Assembly: GCA_017467845.1 (NCBI GenBank)
Contig: JAFUKH010000085.1
Location: forward strand, 47,192-111,191
Length of the DNA: 64,000 nt
Direction of reading: 5' to 3'
From: Lachnospiraceae bacterium
GTDB lineage: Bacteria; Bacillota; Clostridia; Lachnospirales; Lachnospiraceae
Part shown: piece after piece, positions 6,574 to 15,749 of the stretch
How the letters are laid out: each line of letters begins with the position of its first letter
How positions within the stretch are numbered: the first letter of the stretch is position 1
Made by a program: the position numbers and the translations under genes
Notes under the pieces: generated by a model
What the model saw: the letters and a program-made list of their open reading frames with translations, nothing else
What the model was told of the DNA's origin: nothing
Databases searched by the model: none

Positions 6574-7359
6574 CTAAAACAACCACTGATACAATATCCC
6601 ATATAGTTCCCGGATATAGTAGGTGGGAAGCAACCACCACGCCGTTTTCCCACTGACAGCTGTCGCAATGATTCCAAGCTCCTTTGCAATAAGTCTTGCC
6701 CGGTACTGATGATATTCACTGGTTGCAATTGCGATATCCGTAGGTACTCCCAGCTCATTTATCAGCTTCAGACTGAATTTCAAATTCTCTCTGGTTGAGG
6801 TAGATTCTTCTTCCTTATACAGACGCTGCGTTTTGATTCCTTTATCCACTAAATAACGATACATGCATTCTGCTTCGGTAATGTTTTCTCCGCTTCCCAT
6901 TCCACCGGACAGTACACACACCGCCTGGGGATTCTCCTGCAAGTACTCATATGCCGCTTCCAGACGCTCTACCATGGATAGACTTGCACGCTCCCCATAG
7001 ACACGGCATCCCAGCACAATTAACGTAGCGTTCTTAGGTGGTTTTCTGTTTGCCGCGGATATCATGCAGCCCGTCTCTACAATAACTAATACCGCCACGA
7101 TTCCCAGCAGTATCGCACCTCCCCGCACCAGAAGGCGCTTCCCCCTATGCTTTGTCCAGCGTCTCAAAAGGTGGTGTACTCTCGGCATCCTGATTGCATA
7201 TACTCCCAACAAGAGGCATACCGCAATTCCCGTAGCATTGCCCAGATTCAGGCTTACAGACAAGGAAAGAGGGACCAGAAACCATAGAAGTCCTACCAGT
7301 GCTATCATAAATAACACTATGCGAAATCCTATTCTGCTTCTTGTCCCTCTTTTTAACAT
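6574..7359 (-). CDS. YdcF/SanA-like DUF218 membrane protein
   Basis: A 261-residue protein with two or three N-terminal membrane helices (about 12-55 and 75-97) and a DUF218 domain (about 105-255). Family motifs are TLIVLGCRVYG, CVLSGGMGSGE, then KEEESTSTRENLKFS and IATSEYHQYRARLIA. DUF218 proteins (SanA, YdcF, ElyC) affect envelope integrity and in some cases lipid-carrier metabolism; the reaction is not defined. The start has a GGAGGGG site eight bases upstream. It stands alone between the inverted-repeat segment and a pseudogene. Confidence 0.83.
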   Translation of the reverse strand: MLKRGTRSRIGFRIVLFMIALVGLLWFLVPLSLSVSLNLGNATGIAVCLLLGVYAIRMPRVHHLLRRWTKHRGKRLLVRGGAILLGIVAVLVIVETGCMISAANRKPPKNATLIVLGCRVYGERASLSMVERLEAAYEYLQENPQAVCVLSGGMGSGENITEAECMYRYLVDKGIKTQRLYKEEESTSTRENLKFSLKLINELGVPTDIAIATSEYHQYRARLIAKELGIIATAVSGKTAWWLLPTYYIRELYGILYQWLF

Positions 7360-7416
7360 TTCACATTCCCCTCCGTCAAATAAGTTCCTACTTATAACAA
7401 TGCCAGAACTGAGAGT

Positions 7417-7994
7417 TCATTGCAATAATAATTTCTCCTTCTCTTGCAAGAATATCTCCAAAATATTTTTTAATCTTATTCTAATTCTGCTGAAGTATTT
7501 TTCTAAAAGTGTCTTGAATTCATCAAATCTCTTCTGATTCTCAGCAATCTGTGCTGTGACAAAATCTGTTTTCAGTCCCATATTTTCCAAAGCAAGTTTC
7601 CAGAAATCACCTTCTCTGCTGACCTCCGCACCATTACAGGAAAACATGCCACCCTCTGCAAGCGTATCAGCTCTCCTCTGAATCAAACGCTCCCTATCCT
7701 CCATAAAGCCCAGCAGATAATGAGCCACTACATAATCATACTTATCCGTAATCCGCTGCCAGGTTGCCTTCTCTTCCACGTCAGCCCAATGAATGGTGAT
7801 GTCCTTTCCATTAGAAAGCTCTCCACGGTGCTCCGCAATAATTCGACATATTTACCTTCATACATCACGAAAGGCGCAGGAAGATAAACCTTCTGCGCCC
7901 ACTGATTCCACACATAAATATGCCGCAATGACCCACTGCCACCACGATAAAAGAAGACACTTATTGCGTTATTTTCCTGTTGACTACTATACAT
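7417..7994 (-). pseudogene. Frameshifted, internally deleted methyltransferase remnant
   Basis: Two overlapping frames make one broken gene. The upstream frame (7994 to about 7842) encodes an N-terminal part ending LPAPFVMYEGKYVE; the downstream frame continues IIAEHRGELSNGKDITIHWADVEE and on through YDYVVAHYLLGFMEDRERL, a class I methyltransferase C-terminal half. Joining them needs a shift near 7845. The region that should carry the SAM glycine motif is absent, so an internal deletion is likely too. The tail beyond YFSRIRIRLKN looks eroded. A functional product is improbable. Confidence 0.6.
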
Positions 7995-8062
7995 TCAGTT
8001 TCAACATTAACGGAAAATAATCACAACTCTACCTTCTTTCAAAATTTCCTTCATTGTAACAC

Positions 8063-9070
8063 CTAACGTCTGCAGTTACAAGCGTTTTCCTTTGGCTTTT
8101 CGCAGTGATTGTCACAATGGTTTTTGCAATGATCTTCACAAGAACAGCTTGTTTCCATCATACATTCCTCTTCATTTTCCGCAGACTGCAACAAACGGAT
8201 ATAATGATTGGCCTCACGAAGTACATGGTCTGCCAGAAGAGGCATAATGATAGATGCAATTTTACACTCCAGGATTCCCTCTGTACCGGCCTCTTTAAAA
8301 CCACTAAATCTAAGAGTTGTGCCCAGAGATTCCTCTCTCATTTTACCTGCCTTACAATCCTGCTCTCTTGCAGCCTCCAAAAGTTCCCTATACTCTACCG
8401 CATAGCAGTCTGCGTTATCAATCAGCTCCACCTCTGATGGGTCTAATAAGCCTCTGATAAACAACGCATGTTCCATCATAATCTGGTTCCAGAAATTCTC
8501 GGTTTCCTGCAAATCCTTTTTGGATATGTCCTGATTGTCTATCAGCTCACAAACAAGCTGCCGATATAATTTTGCTTCTCTAATAATGTGCTTTATCAGC
8601 AAAGGATAATTTGCATTATAGACTCTCGCCTCTGACATCTCCTGCAAAAGATTTTCCTTAAATGAAATTAAACCATCCAGAAGCTGCAATGCCCTCTGAT
8701 TAATTCTGGTAACTACAGGCATCATATTTCTGTCCTCACAGTTATCTCCGCCGGCACTCAATGCCTGCTGCCGCATGGTAATCCTGCTGTCAATTTGTAC
8801 ACCACTCAGCTGCTGTGTACGTCTTTCAGCAGGTATAGTATGTTCCGTAATCAGTTCACAAGAGTCCAGAATCTCCTTGCCCACTCTTTTGTCACTAACC
8901 ATCACAACATCACGATGTAAGCTCTCAAACTGTTTGTAAAACATATCTGCACGGCGAATCCATGCCTTTTCCTTGCATTGAAAGCCGGCTGTCAGAAACA
9001 GCGCATGCTCCTTCATAATTCTTGCAAAGAATAAATGCGTCTCTAAAGATAGCCTTATATAATTGCCCAT
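8063..9070 (-). CDS. DUF2935 di-metal helical protein with Cys/His-rich tail
   Basis: About 335 residues forming two related four-helix domains of the DUF2935 family. Each domain carries the family's His/Glu helix: SLETHLFFARIMKEHALFL near the N terminus and FWNQIMMEHALFIRGLLDP near 195, expected to bind a metal pair. The ATG at 9070 is chosen since AAGGTG lies seven bases upstream; a GTG at 9079 is less likely. Unusual is the C-terminal tail, with Cys and His spaced as CSCEDHCKNHCDNHCEK and ending NACNCRR, which looks like an added metal-binding segment. Function of the family is not settled. Confidence 0.8.
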   Translation of the reverse strand: MGNYIRLSLETHLFFARIMKEHALFLTAGFQCKEKAWIRRADMFYKQFESLHRDVVMVSDKRVGKEILDSCELITEHTIPAERRTQQLSGVQIDSRITMRQQALSAGGDNCEDRNMMPVVTRINQRALQLLDGLISFKENLLQEMSEARVYNANYPLLIKHIIREAKLYRQLVCELIDNQDISKKDLQETENFWNQIMMEHALFIRGLLDPSEVELIDNADCYAVEYRELLEAAREQDCKAGKMREESLGTTLRFSGFKEAGTEGILECKIASIIMPLLADHVLREANHYIRLLQSAENEEECMMETSCSCEDHCKNHCDNHCEKPKENACNCRR

Positions 9071-9178
9071 TATATACACCTTACATTTTATTGTTCTTTA
9101 TAAGATATGTAAATCGGTGACCATACGGAACCAAAATAAAATGACTATTTTTTCCTTTATTAAAGTGAAGTCACGTTG

Positions 9179-9184
9179 TATAAT
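9179..9184 (+). promoter_or_regulatory. Candidate -10 box for the diguanylate cyclase gene
   Basis: TATAAT lies 56 bases upstream of the start codon. The matching -35 region is weak (TTTATT-like), so only the -10 is claimed. Confidence 0.4.
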
Positions 9185-9239
9185 AATCTAAAACAGTACT
9201 TTAGAACCACCTTGGTTTTATCACCCATGGGAGACTTAT

Positions 9240-10928
9240 ATGCAGACAATCAAAAAAAATATTGTACTAGTCATTTTCGCAATGTTGGCGATTGCTTCCA
9301 TTGTTTTTGCAATCCTATTTTCTAATACTCCGTACAACGAAACAAATTATTACAACCTTAATGATAAATGGCATATCGAAATCAACGGAGATTCCTATGA
9401 TGATGTTTCTCTAAAGGAATTTCTTTTTCCGGTTCTAAATAAGGGAGACATCTTCCGAATGTCCTGCCGGATTTCTACGGACTCTCTAATTGAGAATCCT
9501 ATTTTTTTGGCATATACTGTTCACTCCGATATTCAAATGTATTATAACGGCGAACTACTCTACGAATACGGACAGGATCTTTATGATTCTGCAAAGCTTC
9601 TTGGATATGGTTATCACTTCATTCATCTTCCTGATAACTATGCAGATGCAGAGATTGAACTATTCATGCGAGTTTCAGAGGATGATGCTTTTTCCAGTAT
9701 TCAGATTCCGCAGATTAGTAACAGCTCTACTGTCTTCCGTGATTTCATCATACGAAACAGAGTACCTCTCGCAGTAAACATGTTTCTTATTGTATTCGGT
9801 ATCTTACTGCTTTTTATAAGTATTATTTTCTGCTTTTATAACAAACGTTTTTTTCGCCTTGTCTGCATTGGTGCCTTTTCTTTAGGAATCGGTTGCTGGT
9901 CCGTGTGCAATTATGATTTAATATCATTCTTCTCCTACGACTTGCAAATGAAAGCATACATTGAATTTGCCGCCCTGTACATATCGCCACTGTTTGTATT
10001 CCTATATTTCTGGAACGACAGCTTTGTTACAAGAAGCAAAATTGTAAAAAACATTTATTTAATTTTACTTACAGCACAGGCTGTTTTTGTAGCTACTGCA
10101 TTTATATTACAGTTGACTAATACCGTTCATTTCCCGGCTGTCCTTAAGATTCAACACTTGCTACTACTTTTCCTGTGTCTTGGATTCATCTCTTTGACTT
10201 TGTTTGATATTATTAAGAGACAACTGCAAAACAAGACACTTGTACTTGGAATGGCATCCTTAATTGCTATTGGATTATTTGACATGATTCAATATTCTGT
10301 TATGAAGTATATGGTGGCTACCGGTGAAGCCAACTTCACCAGTAATCTTTGTGTCGGTGCACTTCTTTTTGTACTTGCCCAATTGGTTGATTTCTACACT
10401 GAAATCACGGATATTCTATTAAAAGGTGCAAAGGCACAAATGCTGGAACAAATTGCCTATGTAGACTCCTTGACGGGCATTGCCAACCGTCGGCAATGTG
10501 AAATCATTTGGGATGAACTTGATAAAAATCCGAAGAACTACGGCATCTTCTCTTTTGATTTAAACAATTTGAAAATTACCAATGATACAAACGGACATCC
10601 CGCAGGAGATTTTCTTTTAAGTACCTTTGCCAATATTTTATCCTCTGTATTTGGTAAATTCGGAACAGTAGGTCGCTTCGGTGGAGATGAATTTCTGGTT
10701 ATTCTTCCTAATTTGGATGGTCTGGACATCACAGAACTGACCAATCAATTGGAACAAGAAATTGATTTGGCCAACCGAAATAATCCGGAACTCAATTTAA
10801 GTACAGCCTACGGCTTCTGCAGCCACAATGAGTATCCCAGCTATGATGCAAGAATTATATACCGTCTTGCAGACGAATTAATGTATCAACATAAGGTTTC
10901 ATTGAAAGCAGAAGAAATAAACCAATAG
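9240..10928 (+). CDS. Membrane diguanylate cyclase with 7TM-type sensor
   Basis: A 562-residue protein with one N-terminal membrane helix (about 8-28), an extracytoplasmic beta-rich domain (about 30-178) like the ligand domain of 7TMR-DISM receptors, seven membrane helices (about 182-400) and a GGDEF domain (about 425-560). The active site FGGDEF is intact, preceded by DSLTGIANRR and SFDLNNLKITNDTNGH, so c-di-GMP synthesis is expected. The RxxD inhibitory site is not seen before the GGDEF. Start chosen for GGGAG six bases upstream. It is the only clear plus-strand gene in the window and faces a chemoreceptor gene. Confidence 0.88.
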   Translation: MQTIKKNIVLVIFAMLAIASIVFAILFSNTPYNETNYYNLNDKWHIEINGDSYDDVSLKEFLFPVLNKGDIFRMSCRISTDSLIENPIFLAYTVHSDIQMYYNGELLYEYGQDLYDSAKLLGYGYHFIHLPDNYADAEIELFMRVSEDDAFSSIQIPQISNSSTVFRDFIIRNRVPLAVNMFLIVFGILLLFISIIFCFYNKRFFRLVCIGAFSLGIGCWSVCNYDLISFFSYDLQMKAYIEFAALYISPLFVFLYFWNDSFVTRSKIVKNIYLILLTAQAVFVATAFILQLTNTVHFPAVLKIQHLLLLFLCLGFISLTLFDIIKRQLQNKTLVLGMASLIAIGLFDMIQYSVMKYMVATGEANFTSNLCVGALLFVLAQLVDFYTEITDILLKGAKAQMLEQIAYVDSLTGIANRRQCEIIWDELDKNPKNYGIFSFDLNNLKITNDTNGHPAGDFLLSTFANILSSVFGKFGTVGRFGGDEFLVILPNLDGLDITELTNQLEQEIDLANRNNPELNLSTAYGFCSHNEYPSYDARIIYRLADELMYQHKVSLKAEEINQ

Positions 10929-10949
10929 TTACGCAAAAATAAGTTACGA

Positions 10950-11002
10950 AAAAAATGCGCGCCCTAGGTAGAAATTCCCTTGAACGCGCATTCTTTTTTT
11001 TA
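10950..11002. terminator. Bidirectional intrinsic terminator
   Basis: AATGCGCG (10954-10961) pairs with CGCGCATT (10985-10992). A run of T follows on the plus strand and a run of A precedes, giving T on the minus strand, so it ends both the plus-strand cyclase gene and the minus-strand chemoreceptor gene. Confidence 0.85.
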
Positions 11003-11025
11003 CAACAGCCCTTTAAAAATTACTC

Positions 11026-12453
11026 CTACTTCAAATGCTGTGCCTGATTATAAATATTGGTAAGTAAAGCATTCACATTGCTCATATCCTCAGCTGCGAT
11101 TTCCATAAGGTCTGCCCCTTCACTGGAAGCTGCCGCAACCTCCTGACTGTTGGCAGATACACCGGTGATTCCATCTGCGATTACTGCCGTAGCATCTGCG
11201 ATGCCCTCAATTTCTTCTTTGAGACGATTGATTACCTCCATCAGCTCACTTACACTGGTATTCATCTCATCAAATTTTGTCTTGGTCTCTTCAATCAGAC
11301 GGTTCTGCTCTCCAACCTCACCCACAGAACGATTGATACTGGTGGTAACACTGTCTACATCATTACTCAGCTCACCTAAAATATCAGAAATATTGTCGGT
11401 TGCCTGCTGAGTCTTCTCCGCAAGTGCTCTAATTTCATCTGCAACTACCGCAAAGCCCCGACCTGCATCCCCGGCTCTGGCAGCCTCTACAGAAGCATTG
11501 AGTGCAAGAATATTGGTCTGGAAGGAAATATTGGAGATAGTACTTAAAATGCTGACTACCTGCTTTGTACGGTCGTTCAGGGCCTCTACATAGGCCACTG
11601 TTTCCATATTTTCCTTGGCAACAATCTGGGCATGGCTGTTCAGCTCTTCCATTGCCTTCGCACCATCCGTCACATTCTCTAAGGTACGGAAGGATGCCTC
11701 TACCATAACCCTTGTCTGCTCCTTAGCATTCATGGTACTACTCTCAATATCATGGCACATCTGGGACTGCTCCTCGATTGCCTGAGATGTATTTTCAATA
11801 CTATCCGCAATATTCTGCATAAAAACATTCCCGGAATCCACTGCATGACTCAGCTCCCTGATGGATTCATTTGCCTTATCAAAATTGGTAACAATGCTCT
11901 CGGAAACCTTTACCATTCTGTCATTACCGGTTTTCAGGCTAGCCATATTCTCCTGATTAAACTGAACCAGCAATCTGGTAATAAGCACAACAGACGCAAA
12001 CATAACTAAGCAGATGACTATTGCAGTTCCTCCTTCTGTAGAGGAAACAAGCCCTTGATTCATCAGCCAGACTGTTTTAATAGTAAATATAGGCATTGTT
12101 AAAAGTACGCCAATGATAATACGCCTGTTCTCCAAATACGCCATCTCGCAGATAAAAATCACTGCTGCCAACAAATAAAAGAGCAAAAAATCCACATTCA
12201 CTACCATCACATTGTACACTACACATGTAACGAACAACATACACACACCGCAGATTCTCTTTCCCCGGTATACAAAAAATAAAGCCGTATTAATCACAAT
12301 ACCAAGAATACTTACTACCAATGTAAGCGTCAGCTTAGAACTTCCCCCTTGGGTACTTACAAATCCAAGGACATTCAGCAGAATTCCCACCATAACAATC
12401 ATAAGTGCTGTAAATACCATGGAATCCGCTTTTCGATACTGTTTTTCTGTCAT
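11026..12453 (-). CDS. Methyl-accepting chemotaxis protein without periplasmic domain
   Basis: About 475 residues. The N-terminal third is six closely packed membrane helices with very short loops, and there is no obvious extracellular ligand domain, HAMP or PAS. The cytoplasmic signalling hairpin has the CheA/CheW-binding tip [34 protein letters not shown]. It would pass signals to the CheA kinase. The start at 12453 ([11 protein letters not shown]) has GAGAGGG upstream and directly precedes the membrane part; the frame stays open for 37 further codons, which are not needed. Confidence 0.85.
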   Translation of the reverse strand: MTEKQYRKADSMVFTALMIVMVGILLNVLGFVSTQGGSSKLTLTLVVSILGIVINTALFFVYRGKRICGVCMLFVTCVVYNVMVVNVDFLLFYLLAAVIFICEMAYLENRRIIIGVLLTMPIFTIKTVWLMNQGLVSSTEGGTAIVICLVMFASVVLITRLLVQFNQENMASLKTGNDRMVKVSESIVTNFDKANESIRELSHAVDSGNVFMQNIADSIENTSQAIEEQSQMCHDIESSTMNAKEQTRVMVEASFRTLENVTDGAKAMEELNSHAQIVAKENMETVAYVEALNDRTKQVVSILSTISNISFQTNILALNASVEAARAGDAGRGFAVVADEIRALAEKTQQATDNISDILGELSNDVDSVTTSINRSVGEVGEQNRLIEETKTKFDEMNTSVSELMEVINRLKEEIEGIADATAVIADGITGVSANSQEVAAASSEGADLMEIAAEDMSNVNALLTNIYNQAQHLK

Positions 12454-12532
12454 AACATATAAGCCCTCTCTTATCTTAAGTGTTTTTACCTTCATCGGCC
12501 AGTTTTTTGGCACAATGCCCCATACATTATTA

Positions 12533-12561
12533 ATTTTACTATACTTTTTAAACAATATCAA
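12533..12561 (-). promoter_or_regulatory. Sigma-A promoter for the chemoreceptor gene
   Basis: TTGATA (12556-12561), 17-base spacer, TAAAAT (12533-12538), about 75 bases before the chosen start codon. This supports the shorter chemoreceptor start. Confidence 0.6.
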
Positions 12562-12588
12562 CAATAATGTCAGTGAATTTAGGGCTTT

Positions 12589-13231
12589 TTACCCAAATAA
12601 ATACTGGTACTTTCTCATCTGTGCGTAAAGAATGTTCTCTACACGTGCTCTTTCTTCCTCAGGATAGATAGTTGCAGCTTTAAGTAACTCTGTTACATCA
12701 TTCCTGGTAAAATAGAATTTCAAATTACACTTATATAAATCTTCTGAAATAGTAAGCTGTTCGTCGAAATCACCATCAATTGTCTTCGCTCTGACGCCTT
12801 CCATCAATTCATACACGTCACCACCCATAGGATAATCAAGTGTTGTATCTGATAAAAGTCCCGCACCATTATCAAAAATAGGACAATACGCAAACTCCCC
12901 TGTGCCATTCATTAATACAGCAATATTATGAGTATGCCGATCCTCATTTAAGAAAAAGGCATCGATGGTGAACAGCTTATCCATATATTTCCCAAAGCCG
13001 GTAAGTCCGGTAAGCCGTTCCACCTGCTTAACCAAAAACGGAAGTCTCTCCTCCACCTCCCTTATGGCAAAAATAGCTTTATACAGACTTTCCCCAAAGA
13101 ATGAGTGAAAGAGTCTTTCCAAGGTAATAATCTGCCTTATACCAGATACCATTATTATTCCACTTTAACTGATTTCCCTTAGAAGACTGTCGGTCATTGG
13201 TTCGAATGTCCTGCTCAAATACTTCTACCAT
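12589..13231 (-). pseudogene. Decayed HipA-like kinase
   Basis: The largest intact part, 187 residues to 12589, holds the C-terminal half of a HipA-like protein kinase: FLNEDRHTHNIAVL is the catalytic loop and CPIFDNGAGLL the metal-binding segment. An in-frame beginning for the gene is an ATG at 13229-13231, inside the end of the HTH gene, reading MVEVFEQDIRT... to NNNGIWYKADYYL, where frame is lost near 13125-13150. The stretch between, which should hold the ATP-binding lobe, is missing. So both a frameshift and an internal deletion are present and the kinase is probably dead. Confidence 0.6.
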
Positions 13232-13556
13232 CTGCAATCCTTTCTATCTTAATCCAGAAATGATCCTCTGCCATTCTTCCCTCTGTCTTTTCTATAATCA
13301 TAAAAGGGTCATAGAATGGCAAATTTAAATCCTTCAATATCAGCTTCATCTTGTCCCTGCTTCTCGGGAAACATCTGGACTCTAAAAATTCTGGTCCGGT
13401 AATCGTACCTTCTGAACGTTCCCATCTTTCTACAGATGCCTTGGAGGAACTAATCAGTTGGGCAAATTCTTTCTGTGTCAGTCCCAGCCTTTTTCTGATT
13501 GTCTTAATCTCATCTGCAGTTGTATATTCCGGTGTTATATATCTTGCTTCTCCCAT
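13215..13556 (-). CDS. XRE-type HTH protein, antitoxin-like partner of the HipA remnant
   Basis: A 113-residue protein with a helix-turn-helix of the XRE class at about 15-55 (IKTIRKRLGLTQKEFAQLISSSKASVERWE) and a C-terminal segment rich in aromatic and charged residues. Order and overlap with the HipA-like remnant match a HipB-HipA type pair, in which the HTH protein neutralises the kinase and represses the operon. AGGAGG lies just before the ATG. The perfect operator-like palindrome in its promoter fits autoregulation. With the kinase broken, it may persist as an orphan regulator. Confidence 0.75.
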   Translation of the reverse strand: MGEARYITPEYTTADEIKTIRKRLGLTQKEFAQLISSSKASVERWERSEGTITGPEFLESRCFPRSRDKMKLILKDLNLPFYDPFMIIEKTEGRMAEDHFWIKIERIADGRSI

Positions 13557-13577
13557 GGATATACCTCCTATACTTTG

Positions 13578-13606
13578 ATTAAACCATCAAAATGATGGTT
13601 TGTAAA
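13578..13606 (-). promoter_or_regulatory. Promoter with palindromic operator for the HTH gene
   Basis: TTTACA (13601-13606), 17-base spacer, TTTAAT (13578-13583). The spacer is almost entirely the inverted repeat AAACCATC-AAAAT-GATGGTTT at 13581-13601, a good binding site for the HTH product. Confidence 0.7.
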
Positions 13607-13685
13607 GCAAAGTACCGCCGGCATATTTCTGAATTTCTTTTAGAAGGGCAGGTGGCAGGACATCGGTTGCGTTTTGGTAGTTCAT
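13587..13685 (-). pseudogene. Truncated N-terminal stub of a CD3324-like small HTH protein
   Basis: A 32-codon frame with a strong AAGGAG site reads MNYQNATDVLPPALLKEIQK then YAGGTLLYKPSF and stops. This matches my recollection of the start of a small Clostridia DNA-binding protein family (MNYxNAxDVLPxxLLxExQKY). The rest of the gene, including the helix-turn-helix, is absent; the frame ends inside the operator of the adjacent HTH gene, which suggests that arrival of that module removed it. Confidence 0.5.
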
Positions 13686-13719
13686 GATAAGCTCCTTTTC
13701 AAGAATTACTGCAAAGCAA

Positions 13720-13754
13720 GAAAAGTTCGCAGACACTTCGTGTTATCTGCGAAC
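13720..13754 (-). terminator. Second terminator-like hairpin after rpsI
   Basis: GTTCGCAGA (13725-13733) and TCTGCGAAC (13746-13754) are exact complements; on the minus strand the hairpin is followed by TTTTCTT. It lies about 190 bases after rpsI. The stretch 13755-13870 between it and the first terminator holds nothing I can identify. Confidence 0.55.
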
Positions 13755-13870
13755 GCATGTCTGCCTCGAATTTGCTTCGTAATATCTCTATATTTGCGTA
13801 CACAAATTTGTGCTGTCTCGATTACGCTCACTTTGCTCGCTTCATCTCGACCATCATCAAATTTGTAAAT

Positions 13871-13927
13871 AATCGCATTAAAAAAGCTCCAAGAGAGTAA
13901 ACTCTCCGGAGCTTCTTGAATGCGATT
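13871..13927 (-). terminator. Intrinsic terminator of rplM-rpsI
   Basis: On the minus strand AAGCTCC-GGAGAGT pairs with ACTCTC-TTGGAGCT and is followed by TTTTTT. An outer stem, AATCGCATT (13871-13879) with AATGCGATT (13919-13927), encloses it. Confidence 0.85.
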
Positions 13928-13938
13928 GCACGCAAATA

Positions 13939-14334
13939 TTATCTCTTTGAGAACTGAGGTGCTCTTCTTGCTGCCTTGAGACCGTATTTCTTTCTTTCTT
14001 TCATACGAGGGTCTCTTGTTAAGTATCCAGCCTTCTTTAAAGTAGGTCTGAAATCAGCGTCTACCTGAAGAAGTGCTCTTGCGATACCGTGACGGATAGC
14101 ACCAGCCTGACCGGTAGTACCACCACCGCGTACAGTTACAAGTACATCATACTTGTCAGTAGTCTCGGTAGCTACTAAAGGCTGCTTAACGATAACCTTT
14201 AAAGTCTCTAATCCGAAATACTCGTCCATAGGTCTTTTATTAATAACGATATCACCCTTACCAGGTACTAAATATACTCTAGCGATGGATTTTTTTCTTC
14301 TACCAGTTCCGTAGTATTTTGTAGTCTTAGCCAT
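13939..14334 (-). CDS. rpsI: 30S ribosomal protein S9
   Basis: A 131-residue S9, normal length. It begins with [21 protein letters not shown] and ends with the conserved basic tail RRAPQFSKR, which reaches the P site of the small subunit. The central [19 protein letters not shown] motif is intact. It follows rplM by 23 bases, the universal L13-S9 pair, and is closed by a strong terminator. Confidence 0.97.
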   Translation of the reverse strand: MAKTTKYYGTGRRKKSIARVYLVPGKGDIVINKRPMDEYFGLETLKVIVKQPLVATETTDKYDVLVTVRGGGTTGQAGAIRHGIARALLQVDADFRPTLKKAGYLTRDPRMKERKKYGLKAARRAPQFSKR

Positions 14335-14357
14335 GATAATTTCTCCTCCTTAAACCC

Positions 14358-14786
14358 TTAGAATGTGATTACTTCAGGCTTCTGAGCTGCATGAGCGTGC
14401 TCAGCACCTGCGTATACATGTAATTTCTTGTACATCTGTCTTCCTAAAGGTCCTTTTGGAAGCATACCCTTAACAGCAAGCTCGATAACCTTCTCAGGCT
14501 TCTTTGCCATCATTTCCTTTAAGGTAGTTTCCTTCATACCACCAACGTAGTCTGAGTGATGATAATAAATCTTCTGATCCATCTTCTTACCGGTAACCTT
14601 GATCTTAGAAGCGTTGATAACGATTACGTTGTCACCGCAATCAATGTGAGGAGTGAAGATAGCCTTATTCTTTCCTCTTAAAATCTTAGCAACCTCTGAA
14701 GCTAAACGTCCTAAAGTCATATCTGTAGCGTCTACTACATACCATTTTCTATCGATTGTAGCTGGACTAGCCATAAATGTTTTCAT
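14358..14786 (-). CDS. rplM: 50S ribosomal protein L13
   Basis: A 142-residue L13 starting [20 protein letters not shown]. The frame is open 26 codons further upstream, but GGAGGG seven bases before this ATG and the family's usual N terminus settle the start; the upstream part is the leader. Motifs [18 protein letters not shown] and [20 protein letters not shown] are typical. L13 assembles early on 23S rRNA and is co-transcribed with rpsI. Confidence 0.96.
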   Translation of the reverse strand: MKTFMASPATIDRKWYVVDATDMTLGRLASEVAKILRGKNKAIFTPHIDCGDNVIVINASKIKVTGKKMDQKIYYHHSDYVGGMKETTLKEMMAKKPEKVIELAVKGMLPKGPLGRQMYKKLHVYAGAEHAHAAQKPEVITF

Positions 14787-14955
14787 TTGAGTTCCCTCCG
14801 TGTAAATTGGTCTTTCGACTTGTTTCTCGTCTCCTTTAAGTCTAAGCGACAGATGTCCGGCCATCCCTTAAGCCCTCCGGAAACATTCCGTTACATGATG
14901 CGAGGTACCTTGCTTCGTCGGGGCTATGACTAACACAAACCACACATCCACACAG
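14787..14955 (-). promoter_or_regulatory. Candidate L13 leader RNA
   Basis: About 165 transcribed bases precede rplM. Firmicutes often have an autoregulatory leader here, the L13 leader family, in which surplus L13 is thought to act. Complementary words such as CCGGAGGG/CCGGCCATCC-type segments suggest structure, but I have not folded it. The position and length match; sequence agreement with the family is not checked. Confidence 0.45.
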
Positions 14956-14961
14956 TGATAT

Positions 14962-14990
14962 ATTATAAAATAGCCCGTTTCTATTGTCAA
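14962..14990 (-). promoter_or_regulatory. Consensus sigma-A promoter for rplM-rpsI
   Basis: TTGACA (14985-14990), 17-base spacer, TATAAT (14962-14967): a perfect consensus promoter, placing the L13-S9 pair under separate control from the truA/ecf genes upstream. Confidence 0.88.
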
Positions 14991-15008
14991 CGTTTTTTTT
15001 CTAAAAAA

Positions 15009-15749
15009 TTACAGATACTGGTACTTTACCAGCATAAGACCTTGTGGCGGTGCCGTAGGACCCGCTGCTTGACGATTCTTAGCCTCTATTATCTTCGGGA
15101 CATCCTCAGGATTTCTCTTGCCCTGCCCTACTTCCATCAGGGTACCTGCAATAATACGCACCATATTATATAGAAAGCCGTTACCTGTAACACGGATTAC
15201 CAGCTCCTGGCCCTGCTCCTCCACAGAAAGCTCATAGATGGTACGAACCGTGGACTCCACTTGGGCACCAACCTGACAGAAGCTCTTAAAATCGTGTTCT
15301 CCCACGAAATACTCTGCTGCCTCCTGCATTGCCTTCACATCCAGCTTATGATAGGTAAAAAGGCTATATAAGCGCTTTACAGGCATGGGAAACTCTCCCC
15401 TGTAAATCCTGTATTCATAAGTCTTACGACTATTTTGATGGCGAGGATGCCAGTCTAATGGTACCTCCTCCGACTTCTGGATACGAATGTCCTCCGGAAG
15501 TCTTTGATTCAGTGCATAGGATACTTTATCTCCGGGCATACGTGCTGTCGTGTCAAATACTGCAATATTTCCCATGGCATGCACGCCGGAATCTGTTCTG
15601 CTTGCACCGATTACCTGTATGTCCTCCTGTAGCAAATCGGAAAGGCAACGGTTTAATTCGCTTTCGATGGTCACTACCCCCGGCTGCACCTGCCAGCCAC
15701 AGTAAGCTGTTCCATCGTAAGCGACAGTTAATCTAATTCTCTTTTTCAT
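15009..15749 (-). CDS. truA: tRNA pseudouridine synthase A
   Basis: A 246-residue TruA, which isomerises uridines 38-40 in the tRNA anticodon arm. The catalytic aspartate is in GASRTDSGVHAMGN (about 48-61). Other family segments are AYDGTAYCGWQVQPG at the N terminus and GNGFLYNMVRIIAGTL near 190. Its start shares one base with the ecfT stop (TAATG), so it is coupled to ecfT. This ecf-truA-rplM order is standard in Firmicutes. Confidence 0.96.
   Translation of the reverse strand: MKKRIRLTVAYDGTAYCGWQVQPGVVTIESELNRCLSDLLQEDIQVIGASRTDSGVHAMGNIAVFDTTARMPGDKVSYALNQRLPEDIRIQKSEEVPLDWHPRHQNSRKTYEYRIYRGEFPMPVKRLYSLFTYHKLDVKAMQEAAEYFVGEHDFKSFCQVGAQVESTVRTIYELSVEEQGQELVIRVTGNGFLYNMVRIIAGTLMEVGQGKRNPEDVPKIIEAKNRQAAGPTAPPQGLMLVKYQYL

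Noticed and set aside
9085-9113. TTTACA-17-TAAAAT upstream of the DUF2935 gene
   Set aside because: Its start point would fall within the ribosome binding site, leaving no usable leader.
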